A DNA stretch of 64,000 nt from Streptomyces sp. ITFR-16 (lineage in GTDB: Bacteria; Actinomycetota; Actinomycetes; Streptomycetales; Streptomycetaceae), in NCBI RefSeq assembly GCF_031844705.1, contig NZ_CP134609.1, forward strand, positions 7,192,001 to 7,256,000. Reading direction: 5' to 3'. Every line of letters begins with the position of its first letter. The first letter of the stretch is position 1. This document shows positions 59,901 to 64,000 of the stretch, one piece after another. A program made the translations under genes and the position numbers. The notes under the pieces are model-generated. The model was not told where the DNA came from. It ran no database searches and was given only the letters and a program-made list of their open reading frames with translations.

Positions 59901-60131
59901 GTCACCGCCGTGACCGGGGCGGACGACGGGACCATGAACGCCCAGTGGGCCCGCAACACCTCCGACAACGTCAACGTCACCAGTACGGTGCACCGCATCC
60001 GCACCGCCGGCGTGCATGTGCTGAAATTCTGGATGGTCGACCCGACGGTGGTGCTGCAGAACCTGGTGGTCGACACCGGCGGCCTCAAGCCCAGCTATCT
60101 GGGCCCGCCGGAGAGCCTCCGGCTGCGCTGA
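56910..60131 (+). CDS. GH115 xylan alpha-1,2-glucuronidase, secreted
   Basis: The 1073-aa protein has a twin-arginine-like leader (AGRRAVLGLGLGLTALTA) after about 20 residues, then the GH115 body. Family blocks are RAFVIAGSDQRGTVFGTYDV, SPWYWWDDVVPVHRDEI, KYRGFFINDENPALGTWA, NYLWPAVWGRAF and GTSHEAPMMRGIEEWNRHA. GH115 enzymes remove 4-O-methylglucuronic acid side chains from xylan, complementing the GH10 xylanase. The ATG at 56910 overlaps the frame-corrected xylanase stop; a second ATG at 56952 would still keep the leader. The C-terminal third has beta-rich ancillary domains ending in a jelly-roll-like FWMVDPTVVLQNLVVDTG. Confidence 0.93.
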   Translation: MSDRLPDTDTEKSDMGHGVPRYAGRRAVLGLGLGLTALTATPLGSLLGMSGEAAATGHGPSARPADPGSYISFTAGPGTFPLVRNGRAAPVVVSDRDWAGVVRVAGDLRDDIERVTGVRPALSHGAVPGGREITLIGTVGRSPLIDRLIADGKLDVSSIRGKWETSLQTVVDRPLPGVDRAFVIAGSDQRGTVFGTYDVSRGIGVSPWYWWDDVVPVHRDEIHVLPGRHTQGTPAVKYRGFFINDENPALGTWAPAHFGPGKAPGYEGGFNADFYARVFEVMLRLKANYLWPAVWGRAFAEDDPLNHATAKAYGIVMGTSHEAPMMRGIEEWNRHAVAAVRDEAGTVTTPGHDPYGGTGEWSFRRNAEAIKAYWADGIRRMKDEDFEGVVTLGMRGNGDVGLPDGDGIELMTEIIATQRQILAEVTGRDITTIPQVWTLYEEVQHYWDRGLRVPDDITVVLTDDNWANIRKLPDLKNDAREGGYGLYYHFDYVGVGRNYKWVDTTSLPNMWDQLHQCVAYGNHGLWVTNAGDLKGNELPTQFFLEYAWDPERWPLDRLPEWEERYARQNFGEQQATAVADILRTYARLQSRRKPELLNRRITLDPAKDPATDSSAVVHDDQAGPFSLVDYRELERVTEEWRRLGAEAESVGRRLPASAQDAWYELVGYEVLATANLYALREAEFTNLHYAAQGRAGTNDLAAAAEAGLAEDLALADRFHTVAGGKWRGFQTQPHIDYGDVERYGPNAPWQQPEIDNVALKDVLFPEVRRIELPARAEMGVAVDGSAAWWPHERGPAVLPVFSPYQSRPAQYIEVFNRGRAPFDYRVRTGVSWLTADRVRGRVARQDRITLRVDWDRAPRGVTEVPVTVTGPDGATVVVTAVVERPALSRAHLDGFVEANGYVSIEADHYSRAVGSHGISWQRIPDIGRTGAGMEPFPVTAPRRSPGGSGPRLEYRVSLFTTGPVTVHAYLSPRNNPLPTDGLTYAVSFDDAAPQRVNVTAVTGADDGTMNAQWARNTSDNVNVTSTVHRIRTAGVHVLKFWMVDPTVVLQNLVVDTGGLKPSYLGPPESLRLR

Positions 60132-60165
60132 GCGGGGGCCGGGGACAGCAGGGGAGCACAGAGCG

Positions 60166-60546
60166 ATGACGAACGAGAACGAGGACACCGGCGGCTCCGC
60201 CGGGACTCTGGACGCCGCGCCCGTCGGTGCGGAGGTCGGGATCAGGCTCAGGACACCGTCAAACGAGCTCTCGTTCGTCTGCTCCCCGGCCCGGGCCCGG
60301 GAGCTGGCCGCCGCTCTCGGCCTCGCGGCGGACGAGGCCGAGAGCGCGGGGTCGGCGGACCCCGTCACGGTCAGGGCGGACGAACTGCGCCGGGGCGACG
60401 TGCGCGACGGCGACCGCCCCATGACGGTGGACGCCGTGCGGGCCGAGGGCGACACCGCCCATGTCACCTGGAGGTCCGGCGCCGGACGCACCTGGAACCA
60501 GCTGTACGACGCGGACGCCCGCATCACCCTGCGCCGGCGCGGCTGA
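60166..60546 (+). CDS. Hypothetical small acidic protein
   Basis: The 126-aa protein has no recognised domain. Residues 1-20 are polar, then GAEVGIRLRTPSNELSFVCS, an Ala-rich helix (PARARELAAALGLAADEAES), and a beta-rich end (VTWRSGAGRTWNQLYDADAR). The ATG at 60166 has GGGGAG at 9 nt. Codon use is normal for the genome, so I take it as real. It is 34 bp after the GH115 gene but of unlike type, so operon membership is unclear. Confidence 0.65.
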   Translation: MTNENEDTGGSAGTLDAAPVGAEVGIRLRTPSNELSFVCSPARARELAAALGLAADEAESAGSADPVTVRADELRRGDVRDGDRPMTVDAVRAEGDTAHVTWRSGAGRTWNQLYDADARITLRRRG

Positions 60547-60646
60547 GCCCCGGCCCCGCGCGTCCGCCCGTCCGCCGCGCCCGTCCCGTCGCGCGCGGCC
60601 ACCGGACGGGGCGCACCCTGGAGAGGAGACTCCGGAGGTGAGCCCC

Positions 60647-60919
60647 ATGACGCACACGGCCGTCGGATGGCACATCGAGCTCGAATTCGAGGAAGACACG
60701 CACCGCACCCGCGCGGCGGCCCTGGTGCGGCTGTCCGACGGGAGCGAGGTACGCGCCCACGGCTATGCGAGCCGCCATCCCTCCGATTCCGAACAGCCCC
60801 GGGTGGGCGAGGAGATCGCGGGGGCCCGCGCGCTCAACGAACTGGCGATGAAGCTGCTGACCAAGGCACACGACGAGATCGACGAGGCCTCCGGGCGCAC
60901 GTCGTACCCGCTGACCTGA
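60647..60919 (+). CDS. DUF1876 family protein
   Basis: The 90-aa protein matches DUF1876: WHIELEFEEDTHRTRAAALV, then GYASRHPSDSEQPRVGEEIA and GARALNELAMKLLTKAHDEI. The fold is a small alpha/beta domain related to dsRBD in shape; the function is unknown, and many copies occur in Streptomyces. I chose the ATG at 60647, since GGAGGTG lies 7 nt upstream; a GTG at 60638 is possible. Confidence 0.85.
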   Translation: MTHTAVGWHIELEFEEDTHRTRAAALVRLSDGSEVRAHGYASRHPSDSEQPRVGEEIAGARALNELAMKLLTKAHDEIDEASGRTSYPLT

Positions 60920-60984
60920 GAGCCGGCGGGCCGGACTCCGCCCTCGCCGGTTGTACGAGAGACGTCGTAATTTGACGGGCTTCG

Positions 60985-61006
60985 TAGTACGGGATGTATC
61001 GTACTA
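60985..61006. promoter_or_regulatory. Inverted-repeat operator before the OYE-family gene
   Basis: TAGTACG and CGTACTA form a perfect 7-bp repeat around 8 nt. A TTGACG box at 60972-60977 and TGTATC at 60995-61000 (18 bp apart) suggest that the operator covers the promoter. It lies 37 nt before the GTG start. No regulator gene is adjacent. Confidence 0.55.
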
Positions 61007-61042
61007 GCGATCCTTTCCGTACCCGGCGAAACGGAGTCCGTC

Positions 61043-62140
61043 GTGAGTGCCCTCTTCGAGCCCTTCACCCTCAGGTCGCTTGTCGTGCCCAACCGGGTGT
61101 GGATGGCCCCGATGTGCCAGTACAGCGCCGAGCCGACGGGGCCGGGTACGGGTGTGCCCACCGACTGGCACTTCGCCCACCTCGCGGCCCGCGCCGCCGG
61201 CGGCACCGGCCTGATCCTCACCGAGGCGACGGCCGTCAGCCCCGAAGGACGGATCAGCCCCGCCGACCTGGGCATCTGGAACGACACCCAGACCGCGGCC
61301 TTCCGCCGGATCACCGACTTCATCAAGGCGCAGGGCTCGGTCGCAGGCATCCAGCTGGCGCACGCCGGCCGCAAGGCCTCGACCGCCGCGCCCTGGACGG
61401 GCGGCGGACCCGTCGGCCCGGACGCGCACGGCTGGACGCCCGTCGCGCCGAGCCCGCTGCCCTTCGACACCGGCTACCCCGTCCCGCACGAGCTGACCAC
61501 CGACGGGATCCGGGGGGTCGTCGACGCCTTCCGCGAGGCCGCGCGCCGCGCCGTCGAGGCGGGCTTCCAGGTCGCGGAGGTGCACGGCGCGCACGGCTAC
61601 CTCATCGGCCAGTTCCTCTCGCCGTACAGCAACCACCGCACCGACGCGTACGGCGGCAGCTACGAGAACCGCGTCCGCTTCGCCCTCGAAGTCGTCGACG
61701 CCGTACGGGAGGTGTGGCCCGAGGACCTGCCCGTCCTCTTCCGCATCTCCGCCACGGACTGGCTCACCGAGAACCCCGAGGACGAGCGCGAGGGCTGGAC
61801 CGCCGACGAGACCGTCCGGCTCGCCGCCGAACTCCAGGCCCACGGCGTCGACCTGCTGGACGTCTCCACCGGCGGGAACGCCCCCCGCGCCCGCATCGCG
61901 CCCGGCCCCGGCTACCAGGTCCCGTTCGCCGAGCGTGTGAAGCGGGAGACCTCGCTCCCGGTCGCTGCCGTCGGCCTGATCACCGACCCGCAGCAGGCCG
62001 AGAAGATCCTCACCGAGGGCCGCGCCGACGCCGTGCTCCTCGGCCGCGAACTGCTGCGCAGCCCCTCGTGGGCGCAGTACGCGGCCCGCGAACTGAGCGG
62101 CACGGTCCGCGCCCCCGAGCAGTACGGCTACGCGATCTGA
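61043..62140 (+). CDS. NADH:flavin oxidoreductase / Old Yellow Enzyme family (YqjM-like)
   Basis: The 365-aa FMN protein has the YqjM-class marks: PFTLRSLVVPNRVWMAPMCQ with the conserved Cys, IQLAHAGRKAST with the active-site His, EVHGAHGYLIGQFLSPYSN and YGGSYENRVRFALEVV. It reduces activated C=C bonds with NAD(P)H. The GTG at 61043 has GGAG at 7 nt. A palindrome in the promoter points to control by an electrophile-sensing repressor; the signal is unknown. Confidence 0.93.
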   Translation: MSALFEPFTLRSLVVPNRVWMAPMCQYSAEPTGPGTGVPTDWHFAHLAARAAGGTGLILTEATAVSPEGRISPADLGIWNDTQTAAFRRITDFIKAQGSVAGIQLAHAGRKASTAAPWTGGGPVGPDAHGWTPVAPSPLPFDTGYPVPHELTTDGIRGVVDAFREAARRAVEAGFQVAEVHGAHGYLIGQFLSPYSNHRTDAYGGSYENRVRFALEVVDAVREVWPEDLPVLFRISATDWLTENPEDEREGWTADETVRLAAELQAHGVDLLDVSTGGNAPRARIAPGPGYQVPFAERVKRETSLPVAAVGLITDPQQAEKILTEGRADAVLLGRELLRSPSWAQYAARELSGTVRAPEQYGYAI

Positions 62141-62155
62141 CCGCAGCCGCCTGAG

Positions 62156-62199
62156 CCGCCCTCCCCGCCCCCTCCCACCGAGGCGTGCGGGGAGGGCGG
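62156..62199. terminator. Hairpin terminator after the OYE-family gene
   Basis: A perfect 13-bp stem (CCGCCCTCCCCGC with its complement) has an 18-nt loop and starts 16 nt after the stop. It isolates the downstream GH92 gene. Confidence 0.8.
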
Positions 62200-62341
62200 T
62201 TGCGTACGGACCGTCCGGATCGCCGCATCCGTTCATCGCGCATTCACCGGGGATGACGGCCCAGGCATTCCCTCCCGCGCCGCGGGGACCTACGCTCGGC
62301 CGGGCATCGATCACCGTTGCGACCGGCCGGATCCCGGCCGC

Positions 62342-62355
62342 TGACAACGTTGTCA
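62342..62355. promoter_or_regulatory. LacI-family-type palindrome before the GH92 gene
   Basis: TGACAACGTTGTCA is a perfect 14-bp palindrome with the central CG common to LacI-family sites. It lies 47 nt before the GH92 start. A sugar-responsive repressor encoded outside the window is expected. Confidence 0.65.
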
Positions 62356-62401
62356 GAATCCCTGTGGGTCCCCCTGCAAGGTCTCCCGGAGGTATCGCTC
62401 C

Positions 62402-64000
62402 ATGCCCACCAGACCATGGCCCGCGGCCCGGCGCCTCGCCGCGCGCACGGCCGCCGTGCTCGTCATCGGCGCGCTCGGCGCCGCAGTCCTGCCCCCGGCG
62501 GCCGGTGCCGCGGCCCCCGCCGTACGGCCCACCGCCTACGTCGACCCGCTCATCGGCAGCGCGAACGGCGGCAACACCTTTCCCGGCGCCACCCTCCCGT
62601 ACGGCATGATCGCCTGGTCGCCGACGAGCACCACCGGCGACCAGACCAGCACCGGAGCCGCGAACGGCTACGAGTACGGCGCGACCCGGCTGCGCGGGCT
62701 CAGCCTCACCCATGTCAACGGCGCCGGGTGCAACCCCGGTGCGGCGGGCGACATCCCCATCATGCCGTTCGTCGGCGAGGTCACCTCCTCGCCGTCCGCC
62801 GATACCAAGGACGCCGTCTACGCCGCGAACTTCTCGCACGACGACGAGCGCGCGGTGCCCGGCCGCTACACCGTCGGCCTCGACTCCGGCGCCACCGCCG
62901 ACCTCGCGGTCAGCCGTCGCGCGGGCGTGGCCGACTTCGCCTTCCCGGCCGGCAAGCCCGCCAACCTGCTCTTCCGGGTCTCGAACTCGCTCAACGGCAG
63001 CGAGGACGCCCAGGTCGAGATCGACCCCGGCCACCGCAAGGTGACCGGATCGGTGCTCACCGGCGCGTTCTGCGGACGACGGGCCAACGGCGGCACCAAC
63101 AACCGCAAGAGCTACTACCGGCTCTACTTCACCGCCTCCTTCGACCGCGCCTTCTCCACCACCGGCACCTGGAAGGACGGCACGCTCGCCCCGGGCTCGA
63201 CCTCCGGCAGCGGCGGCGAGGGCTATGCCACCGGAGCGGACCGGGCCGGACGGGGATCGGGCGGCTGGGTCGGCTTCGACACCGCAACCGATACCGATGT
63301 CCACATGCGGATCGGCATCTCCTACGTCAGCCAGGCGGGCGCCGAGGCCAACCTGCGCTCCGAGATCGCCCCGCACGCCGAGGTGGCCGACGTCGCGGCC
63401 GCCGCGAGCCGCACCTGGGACCGGGAGCTGGACTCCGTACGCACGGGCGGCGGCACCGAGGCCCAGCGCACCACCTTCTACACCGCCCTGTACCACTCGC
63501 TGATGCAGCCCAACATCATCAGCGACACCGACGGGCGCTACCCGGGCATGGACGGCAAGCCGCACCGGATCGAGCGCGGGCAGGGGGCGCAGTACAGCAA
63601 CTTCTCCGGCTGGGACCAGTACCGGGCCCAGATCCAGCTGCTCGCCCTGCTGAAACCGCAGATCGCCGGGGACTTCGCCCAGTCGCTGTACAACTTCGCC
63701 CGGCAGAACGGCGGGGTGTGGGACCGCTGGGTGCACATCAACGGGGCCACCCATGTCATGACCGGCGACCCCACCGCCGCCACCCTCGCCACGTTCTACG
63801 CGATGGGCGTGCGGAACTTCGACTACGAGGGCGCGTACGAGTCGCTGGCGCGCCAGGCGACCGTCCCCGTGGACGACGGGCTCTCGGACGCCGGCTGCCC
63901 GGGTCAGTGCACCGGCCAGCGGCCCAACCTGGCCCAGTACCTGGACTCGCACTACGCGGCCCAGGACGTCTGCCACTGCTGGGGCGGCGCCGCCGAGACG
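62402..64000 (+). CDS. GH92 alpha-1,2-mannosidase, N-terminal part (runs off the right edge)
   Basis: The first 533 codons are present. A Sec signal peptide (AARTAAVLVIGALGAAVLPPAAGAAA is its region, cleavage near residue 38) is followed by the GH92 N-terminal beta domain: YVDPLIGSANGGNTFPGATL, GLSLTHVNGAGCNPGAAGDI and NSLNGSEDAQVEID. The (alpha/alpha)6 catalytic part begins with TFYTALYHSLMQPNIISDTD and FSGWDQYRAQIQLLALLKP. The enzyme trims mannose from glycans or mannoproteins. The ATG at 62402 has GGAGGT at about 9 nt. The catalytic acids lie largely beyond the window. Confidence 0.93.
   Translation, partial: MPTRPWPAARRLAARTAAVLVIGALGAAVLPPAAGAAAPAVRPTAYVDPLIGSANGGNTFPGATLPYGMIAWSPTSTTGDQTSTGAANGYEYGATRLRGLSLTHVNGAGCNPGAAGDIPIMPFVGEVTSSPSADTKDAVYAANFSHDDERAVPGRYTVGLDSGATADLAVSRRAGVADFAFPAGKPANLLFRVSNSLNGSEDAQVEIDPGHRKVTGSVLTGAFCGRRANGGTNNRKSYYRLYFTASFDRAFSTTGTWKDGTLAPGSTSGSGGEGYATGADRAGRGSGGWVGFDTATDTDVHMRIGISYVSQAGAEANLRSEIAPHAEVADVAAAASRTWDRELDSVRTGGGTEAQRTTFYTALYHSLMQPNIISDTDGRYPGMDGKPHRIERGQGAQYSNFSGWDQYRAQIQLLALLKPQIAGDFAQSLYNFARQNGGVWDRWVHINGATHVMTGDPTAATLATFYAMGVRNFDYEGAYESLARQATVPVDDGLSDAGCPGQCTGQRPNLAQYLDSHYAAQDVCHCWGGAAET

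Noticed and set aside
1..64000. PKS, NRPS, P450, CRISPR, tRNA or rRNA genes
   Set aside because: I looked for their motifs and repeat patterns in the reading frames and spacers and found none.

Overview
The window is high-GC actinobacterial DNA, almost certainly from a Streptomyces chromosome. The evidence is strong third-position G/C bias, frequent GTG starts, ATGA/GTGA overlaps inside operons, LAL and SARP regulators, DasR-type and LacI-type operators, and a dense set of secreted carbohydrate-active enzymes. No rRNA, tRNA or CRISPR array was seen.

Positions 1-23.8 kb hold a specialised-metabolite locus. A minus-strand eight-gene operon (17331 down to 8781) encodes an RHS-repeat protein, an orthologue of the spirotetronate cyclase AbyU, the five tetronate enzymes AbyA1-A5 (KAS III-like, FkbH-like glyceryl-ACP synthase, ACP, E2-type acyltransferase, alpha/beta hydrolase) and a flavin reductase. 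It is flanked by genes of the kinds found around abyssomicin genes: a four-gene peptide-type ABC transporter, a luciferase-like monooxygenase, an MFS exporter with a divergent TetR repressor, a LAL regulator, a PPTase, a metallophosphoesterase, a type II thioesterase, a SARP and a small protein. No type I PKS and no P450 or ferredoxin gene is present, so the gene set that closes the tetronate and performs the [4+2] cyclisation is here without the enzyme that would build its polyketide. Four SARP-like direct repeats (CTTTRG at 11-nt spacing, read in the direction of transcription) precede the acyltransferase, ABC, RHS-abyU and small-protein units and suggest one regulon.

Positions 23.8-48.8 kb hold mostly chromosomal and accessory functions: a geranylgeranyl-reductase-family flavoprotein preceded by a short ORF and a stem-loop, a potassium channel, a PAS/GAF/PP2C/ATPase sensor, a secreted discoidin plus beta-helix protein, an XRE regulator, an unusual secreted M4-M28 double metallopeptidase, two aldo/keto reductases, a Ser/Thr kinase whose stop codon lies in a palindromic element, an AsnC regulator, an AA10 LPMO with two DasR-type sites, a FUSC exporter, a lactonase, a chelatase-like protein, a GlcNAc-kinase-like protein, uracil-DNA glycosylase and a BNR-repeat protein.

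Positions 48.8-60.1 kb are a xylan-utilisation locus: a divergent LacI repressor (bxlR-like), a sugar ABC importer (bxlEFG-like), a GH3 beta-xylosidase (bxlA-like), a GH10 xylanase with a 3' frameshift, and a GH115 alpha-glucuronidase. CGAAA-N-TTTCG-type operators lie before the importer and the xylanase. Together these genes would degrade xylan outside the cell, import xylo-oligosaccharides and hydrolyse them inside. The window ends with two small proteins, an OYE-family reductase and a truncated GH92 alpha-mannosidase.
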